Assembly: GCA_031272365.1 (NCBI GenBank)
Contig: JAISTX010000072.1
Coordinates: 1 to 47,591 of the forward strand
Direction of reading: 5' to 3'
Length of the DNA: 47,591 nucleotides
Source: Eubacteriales Family XIII. Incertae Sedis bacterium
GTDB lineage: Bacteria > Bacillota > Clostridia > Peptostreptococcales > Anaerovoracaceae
Below the pieces are notes generated by a model. It was given only the letters and a program-made list of their open reading frames with translations. It had not been told where the DNA came from and did not search any database. The position numbers and the translations under genes are program-made. This document shows positions 16,317 to 24,664 of this stretch, one piece after another. The first letter of the stretch is position 1. Each line of letters opens with the position of its first letter.

Positions 16317-18026
16317 TCATTCCTCGCCGCCGCCGCCGCCGGCTTCCGCCGTGAACTGCGTGACGCGGAAGATGACGAACTCGGCCGGCCGGGACGGCGC
16401 GATGCCGATGTTGCAGATCAGGCGCCCGTTCAGGATGTCGTCGCGCGTCATCGTCTGCGGCCCGATCTCCACGAAATACGCCTGCCCCGGGCTGTCGCCG
16501 GCGAGCATGCCCTGGCGGAACAGCGAATCGAGGAAGCCCGTGATCGTCATCTGCACGCGGCCCCACAGGTCCGGGTTGTTCGGCTCGAACACGACCCAGT
16601 TCGTGGAATAGCGGATGGATTCCTCCACGTAGATGAACAGACGACGGACGTTGACGTATTTGAAATTGCTGTCCGAGCTCGCGGTGCGCGCGCCCCAGAC
16701 GCGGATGCCCTGGCCGGGCAGCGCGCGGATCAGGTTGACGCCGACGGGGTTGAGCAGGTCCTGCTCCTTCGTCGTGTAGTTTGTCGACAGCCCCGTGCAC
16801 GTGACCGTCTCGTTGGCCGGCGCCTTGTGGACGCCGCGGACGATGTCCGTGCGCGAGTAGACGCCCGCGACGCTCCCGGAGGGGGGGACGAAGACGGGCT
16901 TGTTCGCGAGCCGGTCGAAGACCTGCACCCACGGGTGGTAGATCGCCGCGTAGGACGAGTCTATGATCTCGCGGTACTCCGCGACGTCGGCGGGCTTCAC
17001 CTTCGCGATCGGCACGTCGATGATCGCGAAGCGGCTCTTCTCGTTCTCGCAGTGCGCCACGAGGGAGACCACGACCTCGGGGATCGTGACGCCCGGCACC
17101 GCGAGGATGCTCACGATGTTGTTCTCCTTGAACGCCTCGATGCCCGTGCGCGCGCCGGGACCGCCGTCGACGCCCATGAAGACGCCCGCGTCGACCGCCT
17201 CGATGGAGCCGTCCGAGCCGCCCGAAAGCGAGATCGTCCCCTTCTCGGCGTCCGCGCCGAAGATGGCCGCGATCGGCGCCTCGACGTCGCCTGAGGACTT
17301 GAACGCGGCCTTCACGAGCTCGCTCGCGCTCAGCTTGCGCTCGATGAAATTCGGCGAGGACTCGTTGAGGTTGACGTCGTTGTACACCTCCGCGGCGCCC
17401 TCGGCGCGCAGGATGATGTCGAGCTCCGCCGAGTGGACAAATTTCTTCGGCACGAGCGCCGCGTCGACCGGGTCTTTCGAAAAGGCCTTCTCAAACGTGA
17501 CGACGCCGTCCTGCACGCTCACGACGCGGTTCGCCTCGCCCTCGAATGTGACGATGTCGCCGGCCTTGAACGCCGCCGCGGACTTGGCCGTGTAGGCGTT
17601 TTCGCCGTCGGCCTCCGAGAGCAGCTGCATCTTGTAGCGCGCCGTCCCGACGAAGGACGCCGTCAGCCGATTGCCCCATTTGCCCTCGTTGGCCGCCGTG
17701 AGCGAGAGCGGGCCCTCGCTGCCGGAGGCCGCCTTCGCGTCCGGCGGGATGACGCGGCTCACGTAGCAGCGCGTGCCCCCGTTCACGAAAAACTGCTCCA
17801 CGGCGTACGGCAGGAAACGGAAGTCGCCATGCGTGTGCGCGGAGAGATAGCCGCCGAACAGGCGCGTATAGTCCGCGAAGCTCGTGATGAGCGCGGGCGC
17901 GCCGGACGTGGGGCCCTTTTCCGCGAGCCCGACGAAGCCTGCCGTGCTCGTGCCGACCCCTTCGATGGCGCGCGGCGAGGAGTCGTATTCCTCGACGTAG
18001 ATGCCCGGAGATAAGTATTCTGCCAT
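16317..18026 (-). CDS. Contractile tail sheath protein
   Basis: The 569-residue product is a phage tail sheath protein. The N-terminus begins with the almost invariant SPGIYVEEYDSSPRAIEGVG, followed by GTSTAGFVGLAEKGP and an NGGTRCYVSRV strand near residue 80. The C-terminal conserved sheath domain (about 400-560) contains NPVGVNLIRALPGQGIRVWG, a segment near YVNVRRLFIYVEESI, and the closing LVC-like strand NGRLICNIGIAPSRPAEFV. Only one sheath gene is present, whereas Afp and PVC systems have three. A segment of about 80 AT-rich bases (18027-18107) precedes it; I see no convincing promoter there, but it carries a good AAAGGTGG Shine-Dalgarno and could be a processing site or weak internal promoter. 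The last residues are Gly/Glu-rich. Confidence 0.96.
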   Translation of the reverse strand: MAEYLSPGIYVEEYDSSPRAIEGVGTSTAGFVGLAEKGPTSGAPALITSFADYTRLFGGYLSAHTHGDFRFLPYAVEQFFVNGGTRCYVSRVIPPDAKAASGSEGPLSLTAANEGKWGNRLTASFVGTARYKMQLLSEADGENAYTAKSAAAFKAGDIVTFEGEANRVVSVQDGVVTFEKAFSKDPVDAALVPKKFVHSAELDIILRAEGAAEVYNDVNLNESSPNFIERKLSASELVKAAFKSSGDVEAPIAAIFGADAEKGTISLSGGSDGSIEAVDAGVFMGVDGGPGARTGIEAFKENNIVSILAVPGVTIPEVVVSLVAHCENEKSRFAIIDVPIAKVKPADVAEYREIIDSSYAAIYHPWVQVFDRLANKPVFVPPSGSVAGVYSRTDIVRGVHKAPANETVTCTGLSTNYTTKEQDLLNPVGVNLIRALPGQGIRVWGARTASSDSNFKYVNVRRLFIYVEESIRYSTNWVVFEPNNPDLWGRVQMTITGFLDSLFRQGMLAGDSPGQAYFVEIGPQTMTRDDILNGRLICNIGIAPSRPAEFVIFRVTQFTAEAGGGGGEE

Positions 18027-18107
18027 TTTAGTACCACCTTTCCAATGTGCTATTCGTTAACGTTCGTTGTGATTTACAAAATATTGTTATTGTATCCAAG
18101 CCACCTC

Positions 18108-18788
18108 CTACCCCCCTTTCATTTCCAGGATTGCCTGCCGTTCGCCTTCCGTGAAGTCCTCCTCCGAATGGACGATCTTCGCGGCGGGCGCCTGCGCTTC
18201 CTCGCGGCGGCGCTCCAGGTCGAGGAAAAACTCGGCCTCGCGCACGCGCGGCGGGTCGATCACGATCTCGCTGGAGAGCATGACCGGCGATACTTTATAG
18301 AACATGCTGATCTGGTACGGCTTGTTGATGGCCGACCAGACGCGCACCTTCTCGTCGAAGGACATCTTCGCCCCCTGGATCAGGATGGGCGCCTCGTCTG
18401 TTTCGAGCCAGGGCTGGAGCATCCGGGGCTGCACGACGCTGCCGTCGTTGACGATCTGCGCCGCGCGCCCGATGATCTTCTGGATGTCCTGCGCCTTCAG
18501 CCCCATCTGCGAGGAGGAGTTGATGAAGAGCATGTAGTAGAGCCCGTAGGGCTTCGGCTTTTTCTGCAGCTTCGTCTGCGTCACGGGGTACATGCCGGCA
18601 GAGCCCGCGAAATCCATCTCCTCGGCGATGTCGTAGAGGTGCAGCCCGAGCAGGTAGTCCACCTCCTGGTCCGTCGGCGAGCTGACCTCGATGTTGTTCG
18701 GCGAGGGGATCGGCTCGGGCACCATGCGCTCGCGCAGAAGCCGTACGATGTAGCTGCTCATATCCGAGATGATGGAATAGTCCGCCAT
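18108..18788 (-). CDS. DUF4255 / Pvc16-type tail terminator protein
   Basis: The 226-residue product belongs to the DUF4255 (Pvc16 N-terminal) family, the cap or terminator that closes the tube and sheath (Afp16). Supporting elements are MADYSIISDMSSYIVRLL at the N-terminus, the segment DYLLGLHLYDIAEEMDF near residues 43-60, and YGLYYMLFINSSSQMGLKAQD near 82-102 including the conserved 'L.Y.lt..' pattern. The C-terminal 50 residues are charged and helical. It is the first particle gene after the five envelope genes in transcription order, and the sheath gene follows after about 80 bases. Confidence 0.88.
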   Translation of the reverse strand: MADYSIISDMSSYIVRLLRERMVPEPIPSPNNIEVSSPTDQEVDYLLGLHLYDIAEEMDFAGSAGMYPVTQTKLQKKPKPYGLYYMLFINSSSQMGLKAQDIQKIIGRAAQIVNDGSVVQPRMLQPWLETDEAPILIQGAKMSFDEKVRVWSAINKPYQISMFYKVSPVMLSSEIVIDPPRVREAEFFLDLERRREEAQAPAAKIVHSEEDFTEGERQAILEMKGG

Positions 18789-18798
18789 GCCGCCCTCC

Positions 18799-21363
18799 TC
18801 ATGCCATCAGCGCTTCCAGCAGCGCGTCCGAGGCCGCCTGCGTCTTCTCGCTGATGAGTACGCCCAGGTCCGTCCCGCCGAGGTAGACGGCGTGGAAGCC
18901 AAACTGCGCCTCCGTGTACGATTCGGGCACGTGGATGCAGCCCTGGAAGCCCGCCTGGTACTCCATCGTGTCGACCTTGCCCGCGTCCTTGGCGCGCCGG
19001 ACCTCGTCCGAATAGCTGGTAAAGATATAATAATCCGCGCCCCTCGCCAGCGTTGCCTGGGAGAGATTGCGGTTGTAGACGTAGCGCATGCCGCCCGCGT
19101 AGCTGATCGCCGTGACGGGCAGGTATTCCTCGCCGGTGGCGTACAGCGCCTTGAAGACGAGCGGGTTGCCGCCGTTCATCTGGCCCTGCGCCTTCGCGGC
19201 GAGCTGCTGCTTCGCGGCGTCGCTGCCGGTCGCGGCGGCAAGGTCGGCCAGCGCGTTCAGCTCGGCGGCCGCCTTCTCGCTTGCGGACAGGCCGGATAGC
19301 GCGTCCGCGCCGGAGGCAAGGAAGTCTTCCGCGATCTTGGCGAGCGCGGCCTGGTCCTTGGCCCCGGACTTGGCCAGGTCGTAGGCCGCCTGGTTGTCCG
19401 CGATGTGCGAGATGGCCTTCTCGATCTGGTCCTTGTACGTGCTCGTCCCGTTCTTGGCGTCCTTGTCCTGCATGGCGCTCAGCAGTTTCTGCAGCGCCGG
19501 CTGCCCCGCCAGGGGGTTCGTCTCCGCGATGCCGCTGAGCGCGTCGATCGTGTCGCCAAGCGCGCTCGCGTTGCCGCCGTTGTTCACGGTGTCCAAGGCC
19601 TCTTTCAAGAGATCTGCCGCCAGGCTGTCCACGGAGCCCGGCGCCCCGTCCGCCGTGCCCTCCGCGGCCTCGGCGATCCGGGCGTCTAAGGCCTCGATCT
19701 GCTCAAGGGTCGCCTTGGCGCCCGCCAGGTCGCCGCCGTCGAGCGCGCTCTTGTAGTCCGTCTGCAGCGACGCCTTCTCGACGGCGAGCTGGTCCAGGTC
19801 GTTGCCGCCCAGCGCGTTTTCGATGCCTTTTTTCAGATCCCGGAGGTAGTCCAGGTGGTTCTCCACGCATTGGCCCGCGTCGCCCTTGAAGGCGTCGTCG
19901 GGCACGAGCGCGCCCCACCCCTCCGTGATCGTGATGCGGTTGTCTATGTACGGCTGGGTCTCCTCCGCCGGCTTGCGGTCCGCGAGCGCCGTCAGGAAGG
20001 ACTCGAGCTCGCCGCGCGCCGCGTTCAGGGCGGCGAGCCGCTCCTTTTCGATCGACGCCAGCACGGCGCCGGCCTGGCCCGACGCCACCGCGTCCTTGTA
20101 GGCCGTGTTCTCGCCCTCCTGCAGGAGCGCCGTGAGCCGGTTCGAGGCGCGCGGGATGAGCGAATCCTCGAGCAGCTTCATCTCCTCGTCCGCCCGCTGC
20201 ACTTCGCCCGCCTCGATGTTTGCGAGGCAGATGAGGCGCACCACATCGCCGTCCGCCGCCGCGTAGTCGCCGGACTGCGCGTTCGCGATGAGGCCATAGG
20301 ACGCTTCGTAGCGCACCGCCGAGAGCACGGTCACGCCCTCGGACAGGCGCCGGCCCTCCTTGTCCGTCATCGACGTCTGCACATTGGAGATGCTCTCCCC
20401 GAGCGCCGAGGTCAGGTTGGCGTCCGTGAGGGCGCCCGTCGCGTGCTCGATGTCCGTGTCGTCGCCGTCGATGACCGTCACCTCCGTATAGGCGCCGTTG
20501 TCGTCCGAAGAGGCCACGTCGAGGAAGGCGGCGAGCGCCTCGTCGACGGCCACGAGCACCTCGTAGCGCCGGGACGCGTCCACGGCCGCCATCACGCCCT
20601 GGATCGCCGACAGCTCCGGCTCGGCGTTCTCGCGCTTCGCCACCTCCACGTAGTAGCGCTGCAGCGCGCCGAGGATGTTGTCGGCGTCGTCCGTGAGGAC
20701 GGAGCGCACGTTCGTCTGCCAAAACTGCTCGATTTTCTTGATCTGCTGCTTGCCGGCGTCCGTGCCCGCCTGCCCTTCCTTCAGGTTGTCGTAGTGCATC
20801 TTCAGCGGCGAAAGCTCCTCCATGTTCTCGAGGTCGTAGGGGTCGGGGACGTCGAAGGGGCAGATGGCCTGCCCGTCGCGCAGGTCGTAGGTGATGCCGT
20901 CCGATTTCGTGTGGTACTGGAAATACAATGCGGACACCACGGCGTTGTCGACCGTCGCCGGCGGCGTTTGGCCACTTGGGTCCTGATAGCCCGTCGCGAT
21001 GACGGCCAGCGACTGCGCGTCCGTGATGTCGCACCAGGCGCCGCCGGCCAGCTCGGATTTGTAGTAGATGCGCTCCTGCCCGCTGTCGGCGACCGTGGCC
21101 TGCGCCTTGTCGTACAGCTCCGTCGTGAGCGCGCTCAGGTGGATGAGGTGCGTGCCGATGGCGAGCGTCCCGTTCTCGATCGCGCCCGCGTCGACGTGCA
21201 CGGCATCCGTCTCGTCGAAGAAGGCGAAGACGTTCAGGCGCAGGGCCGGCGAGAAGACCAAAGCCACGGCGAGCACGGCGCAGGCGCAGCCCACGGCGAT
21301 GCGCACGCGCTTCCCGGCGCGCTTCTTCGTTGGATACATGTCTTCCGTCACGATGCGTATCAT
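18799..21363 (-). CDS. Membrane-anchored extracellular coiled-coil protein of the CIS operon
   Basis: The start is the ATG at 21363, which forms an ATGA overlap with the TolC-like gene; the longer frame upstream is a shadow. The 854-residue product has one N-terminal membrane segment (about residues 20-45, IAVGCACAVLAVALVFSPAL) preceded by Lys/Arg, so the remainder should be outside the membrane. Residues about 180-720 are Ala-, Asp- and Glu-rich and mostly helical, with long coiled-coil stretches. The last 130 residues form a distinct domain (GEEYLPVTAISYAGGMRYVY) that could be related to stalk or copper amine oxidase N-type domains; this is a weak resemblance. Its place between the TolC-like gene and the particle genes suggests a surface part of an apparatus-anchoring complex. 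No enzyme motif is seen. Confidence 0.87.
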   Translation of the reverse strand: MIRIVTEDMYPTKKRAGKRVRIAVGCACAVLAVALVFSPALRLNVFAFFDETDAVHVDAGAIENGTLAIGTHLIHLSALTTELYDKAQATVADSGQERIYYKSELAGGAWCDITDAQSLAVIATGYQDPSGQTPPATVDNAVVSALYFQYHTKSDGITYDLRDGQAICPFDVPDPYDLENMEELSPLKMHYDNLKEGQAGTDAGKQQIKKIEQFWQTNVRSVLTDDADNILGALQRYYVEVAKRENAEPELSAIQGVMAAVDASRRYEVLVAVDEALAAFLDVASSDDNGAYTEVTVIDGDDTDIEHATGALTDANLTSALGESISNVQTSMTDKEGRRLSEGVTVLSAVRYEASYGLIANAQSGDYAAADGDVVRLICLANIEAGEVQRADEEMKLLEDSLIPRASNRLTALLQEGENTAYKDAVASGQAGAVLASIEKERLAALNAARGELESFLTALADRKPAEETQPYIDNRITITEGWGALVPDDAFKGDAGQCVENHLDYLRDLKKGIENALGGNDLDQLAVEKASLQTDYKSALDGGDLAGAKATLEQIEALDARIAEAAEGTADGAPGSVDSLAADLLKEALDTVNNGGNASALGDTIDALSGIAETNPLAGQPALQKLLSAMQDKDAKNGTSTYKDQIEKAISHIADNQAAYDLAKSGAKDQAALAKIAEDFLASGADALSGLSASEKAAAELNALADLAAATGSDAAKQQLAAKAQGQMNGGNPLVFKALYATGEEYLPVTAISYAGGMRYVYNRNLSQATLARGADYYIFTSYSDEVRRAKDAGKVDTMEYQAGFQGCIHVPESYTEAQFGFHAVYLGGTDLGVLISEKTQAASDALLEALMA

Positions 21364-23420
21364 GCCTGCCCCTGTTCCAGCGGCGCCCACAGCGTCGCGT
21401 CTTCCGTCTTGAAATACGCCTTGTACAGCGTCTCGCCCGCCTCGTTTAGCACCGTCAGCTCCACGTCCGCGAGGTCGCCCACGAGCAGCGTCAGGTAGGT
21501 GAAGCTCTCCCCTTTCGGGATGGGCTCCTCCGATGCGCCGCCGATGACGGCGCCGCCATAGCGGAGCAGGTAGGAGGCCGCCGGCACGTCGCCGTCGAAG
21601 CTGAGCGAAAGCGTGGACGTGCTCACGTTGCCCACCATCCCCGTCGCGACCCGGTAGGTCCCGATCTGGCGCTCGGACGGCGCCTCCGCCGGCTTCTCGG
21701 GCTCGATGGGGAGCTGGCCGCGCGGCACCGTCGTGTCGATCTCGCATTCGGCGATATAGCCGTCCGCGCCGTAGAGCCTTACGGTCAGCAGGTGCGTGTC
21801 GCCTGCGTCGAGCATGAGGTGGCGGAAAGGCTCTGCCGCCGCGACGCGCCCGCTCGTGATGGACACCCCCTCGTACCACAGCTCGTATTCCGTCACGGCG
21901 GGCTTGAAATCCTCCGGCACATCGATGGAGAACACGAAGCTCAGGTCCGCCACGTCGCCGTAGAACGAATACCAGATCAGGCCGTCCTCCGTCGGGTAGG
22001 ACAGCGCGCCGCCGCCCGTGCCGGTCTCAATGCCGGCGCCCTCGAAATAGGCGCTCACCGCGCCGCAGGTCAGCCGGTCGTAGTCGACGAGCAGCTGGTT
22101 GTAAGCGACGAGCGCGTCGAGCGCGTCCATCTGCAGCGACAGGTAGTCGTCCTGCTGCGTCTTGACCTCGTCGAACGACGCCTTGCCTGTCTTGTTCAGC
22201 AGCGTCAGGCGCTCAAGGTCCGCCCGTGCGTCGGCCACGTTTTTCGCCAGCTGGTCCGACGCGTTTCGCGCCGTCACGAGCGACTCGAAGCCGTCCTCGA
22301 CCTGGCCGCGCAGCTCCTTCTCCTTCGCCACGCGGTCCTTGATGGCGCCGTTGTACTCCATCGTGTAAGAGATGAGCGCGTACGGGTCGTCCTGCACGTA
22401 GCGGATGCCGTCGATGTCGCCCTTGAAGAAGTCCTTCGGGATCTTGATGAAGAGGATCCGGCGCTTCCCCTGCCAGCGGCTGTCCGCGTCGTTCAGCATC
22501 GCGTCGAAGGCGATCTGGAACGCCGCCTGGTCGACGTCGCCGCCGGCCCGGGCCTGGTTGAGGAACGACGTGATGCGGTTCATGCGCGAGCCGTACTGGT
22601 TGCGCATGAACTTCTCCGCCTGGTCGACGTTGAGCTTCGCGAGCGACTCCGTCGCCTGCGCCTCGTAGTAGCTGTGGTCGTTGGCCAGCGTGTAGGCTAC
22701 AAAGCCCTCCAGGAGATCCCGCGTGAGCGCCGCGTCCTTGAGCGGGTTCGGGAACCGGTAGCCCGTCGTCAGGTCGAGCCCCACGATGTCGCCGAGCTTT
22801 TCCTTCGCGTTTTCGAAATTGCGCAGCTGCGTGGCCAGGTCGCCGGCCAGCTTGTCCACGCTCTTCCCGAGCGCGTCCACGTCCTCCTGCTTCGCCTGGC
22901 CGAGCGCGAGCCGGTTCTGGTTGCGCGCCAGGTCCTCCCGCGCCGTCTCGAGCACGCTCTCGGTGAAGGCGCTCTTCTCCTGCGCCACGTAGACGTCCAT
23001 ATAGGCGAGCCGCACCTTGGACAGCACCGCGAAGCGCTCGTCGCGCATCTTGTGCTGCAGCGTCGTGATCTCGGCCGTCAGCGCGAGCGGCTTGACCTTG
23101 AGGTCCATCTCGTCCGACAGGTTGAGCTGCTCCGGCAGCTTGAACGACAGCAGAGGCGTCCACCTGAGCGTCGATTTGTCGCGCGCCGTCGCCCGGATGG
23201 CCGCGACCGCGCCTTTGTAGTTCATCTGCTTGAGCAGGATCTGGCTGTAGTCCTTCTTGATCTCCGCGCTCGTCGCGAGCGCCATGCTCTCCGCCTGCGC
23301 CAGCGTGAACGGGGCCGCGCTCGCCGCGTAGGCGGGGATCGCCCCGGGCGCGCCCGGCGCCGGCAGGAGGAGCGCCGCCATGGCGGCCACGGTCAGGATG
23401 CGCGCGAGGTTCCTTCTCAT
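21360..23420 (-). CDS. TolC/OEP-like coiled-coil exported protein
   Basis: The ATG at 23420 overlaps the MORN gene stop as ATGA, which fixes the start. The 686-residue product has a signal peptide (about residues 1-33, MRRNLARIL then LLLPAPGAPGAIPAYA). Residues about 40-470 look like outer membrane efflux proteins of the TolC family, with long helical hairpins. One is the segment ARNQNRLALGQAKQEDVDAL (about 165-185), and the other carries LLNKTGKASFDEVKTQQDDY (about 400-420). Both show the family's 'G.A...DV..A' pattern. The C-terminal 200 residues are beta-rich and not typical of TolC. Presence in an apparently Gram-positive genome, inside a CIS operon, is unusual. It may form a periplasm-like or wall-spanning tube rather than a true outer membrane channel. 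Confidence 0.82.
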   Translation of the reverse strand: MRRNLARILTVAAMAALLLPAPGAPGAIPAYAASAAPFTLAQAESMALATSAEIKKDYSQILLKQMNYKGAVAAIRATARDKSTLRWTPLLSFKLPEQLNLSDEMDLKVKPLALTAEITTLQHKMRDERFAVLSKVRLAYMDVYVAQEKSAFTESVLETAREDLARNQNRLALGQAKQEDVDALGKSVDKLAGDLATQLRNFENAKEKLGDIVGLDLTTGYRFPNPLKDAALTRDLLEGFVAYTLANDHSYYEAQATESLAKLNVDQAEKFMRNQYGSRMNRITSFLNQARAGGDVDQAAFQIAFDAMLNDADSRWQGKRRILFIKIPKDFFKGDIDGIRYVQDDPYALISYTMEYNGAIKDRVAKEKELRGQVEDGFESLVTARNASDQLAKNVADARADLERLTLLNKTGKASFDEVKTQQDDYLSLQMDALDALVAYNQLLVDYDRLTCGAVSAYFEGAGIETGTGGGALSYPTEDGLIWYSFYGDVADLSFVFSIDVPEDFKPAVTEYELWYEGVSITSGRVAAAEPFRHLMLDAGDTHLLTVRLYGADGYIAECEIDTTVPRGQLPIEPEKPAEAPSERQIGTYRVATGMVGNVSTSTLSLSFDGDVPAASYLLRYGGAVIGGASEEPIPKGESFTYLTLLVGDLADVELTVLNEAGETLYKAYFKTEDATLWAPLEQGQA

Positions 23421-24661
23421 TCCGCCGCACCCCCCTTCGACTCGCCGGCCGACACCGCGTACATGGCGAAGGACTGCGCGCCCTGCCCCTCCGTGTAGAA
23501 GGTGTACAGGATGCCGTCCTGCTTCCAGGCGTAGACGTAAAACTCGTAGTTGCGGTCGAAGTCCGTGACGGTGTAGGCGTCGTCGAACACCTTCTCCGTC
23601 TCCAGCGCCACGGCGCCGAACGGGCTCCCCTGCCCGAGCGCGTTCACGGCGACCGCCTCGTCGAGCTGCGCCCACGAGAACCCCGCGTAGTCCGGCGCGC
23701 CGAAATAGGCCGTCAGCTCCCCGATCGTCTTCAGCTCCTCCCCCTCGAAGCGGACCGAATCGGCCAGCACGATGACGCTCGAGATCGTGCCCGCGCCGTC
23801 GAGCGCCTGCGCGCCGTCCGAAACGGCGTACAGCGCCCCGATCTCCTCCATGTCGACCACCACCGCGCCGAGCGCGTCCGAATACACCGTGCTGCGCCCC
23901 GTGTACATCTTCGCGCTCTCCTCGGCGGTCTTGCCGACGAACTCCTGGTATTGGATGCGGTCCGAGCTGAAGCTGCCCTGGTAGACCGGCGTCGCCGAAG
24001 CGTTGTAGAGGATGCCCTCCCCGTCCTTCAGGCCGTTTGCAAAGGCGCCGGCATAGGCCATCGAGCCCGACGGCGCGTACAACGTCCCTTCCCCGTGGAA
24101 TTGGTTATTCAAAAAATCGCCCTCGTACTGCTTCGTGCCGTCTTCGTAGAAGAGCACGCCCGTGCCGTTGTACATATTGTTGTCGAACGCGCCGGTGTAG
24201 ACCACGCCGCCGCCGCGCGCGTACAGCGTGCCCGAGCCCTTGACGACGCCCTTCTCGACGGCGCCCTCGTAGGCGACGTAGCCGCCCTTCGCCTGGATGC
24301 GGCACTGGCCGGTGAACAGCTTGATCGGCAGCGAATTGTATTTGTAGGCCGGCAGCGCCCCGTCGTCGGCCTTGTCGAAGAGGCTGACGGGCGAGAAGAG
24401 CAGGATGTAGCACAGGCTCGCGACGCCGATGATGACGACGGCCGCGAAGGCCAGGCGTTTGCTGACCAGCCAGCGGAAGATCCCATAATAATCGTTCTTG
24501 TCGCGCGGCTTGACGTTGAGGAGCCGCGAAAACGCGCTGCGCAGCTTCGTGGCCGCCGTGGTGCGCCACCAGGTCGGCGACAAGAGCATGCGGACGCGGA
24601 CGTAGATGGCGCTGAACGCCGAGCGGATCGCAGTGAATAATGTCCCGAAAAGGCGTTCCAT
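23417..24661 (-). CDS. MORN-repeat membrane protein of the CIS operon
   Basis: The 414-residue product has a cytoplasmic Arg-rich N-terminus of about 70 residues and one membrane segment (about 71-91, FAAVVIIGVASLCYILLFSP). Four to five MORN repeats follow (about 110-215). Repeat examples are YTGAFDNNMYNGTGVLFY, YEGDFLNNQFHGEGTLY and YAGAFANGLKDGEGILY. The C-terminal 190 residues form an unrecognised domain that should lie on the outside if the single membrane segment is right. MORN repeats often bind lipids or act as rigid beta scaffolds. It overlaps the TolC-like gene by four bases and starts three bases after the cyclase-like gene ends, so these envelope proteins are probably made in matched amounts. 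Confidence 0.88.
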   Translation of the reverse strand: MERLFGTLFTAIRSAFSAIYVRVRMLLSPTWWRTTAATKLRSAFSRLLNVKPRDKNDYYGIFRWLVSKRLAFAAVVIIGVASLCYILLFSPVSLFDKADDGALPAYKYNSLPIKLFTGQCRIQAKGGYVAYEGAVEKGVVKGSGTLYARGGGVVYTGAFDNNMYNGTGVLFYEDGTKQYEGDFLNNQFHGEGTLYAPSGSMAYAGAFANGLKDGEGILYNASATPVYQGSFSSDRIQYQEFVGKTAEESAKMYTGRSTVYSDALGAVVVDMEEIGALYAVSDGAQALDGAGTISSVIVLADSVRFEGEELKTIGELTAYFGAPDYAGFSWAQLDEAVAVNALGQGSPFGAVALETEKVFDDAYTVTDFDRNYEFYVYAWKQDGILYTFYTEGQGAQSFAMYAVSAGESKGGAAE

Positions 24662-24664
24662 GCG

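Noticed and set aside
18027..18107. Internal promoter before the sheath gene
   Set aside because: The AT-rich stretch has only a weak TTGGAT/TAAATC pair; it was not strong enough to list as a promoter.
21364..21879. Extension of the extracellular coiled-coil protein to 21879
   Set aside because: It overlaps the TolC-like gene in another frame with shadow composition. The ATG at 21363 overlaps the upstream stop and is followed by a basic N-terminus and membrane segment.
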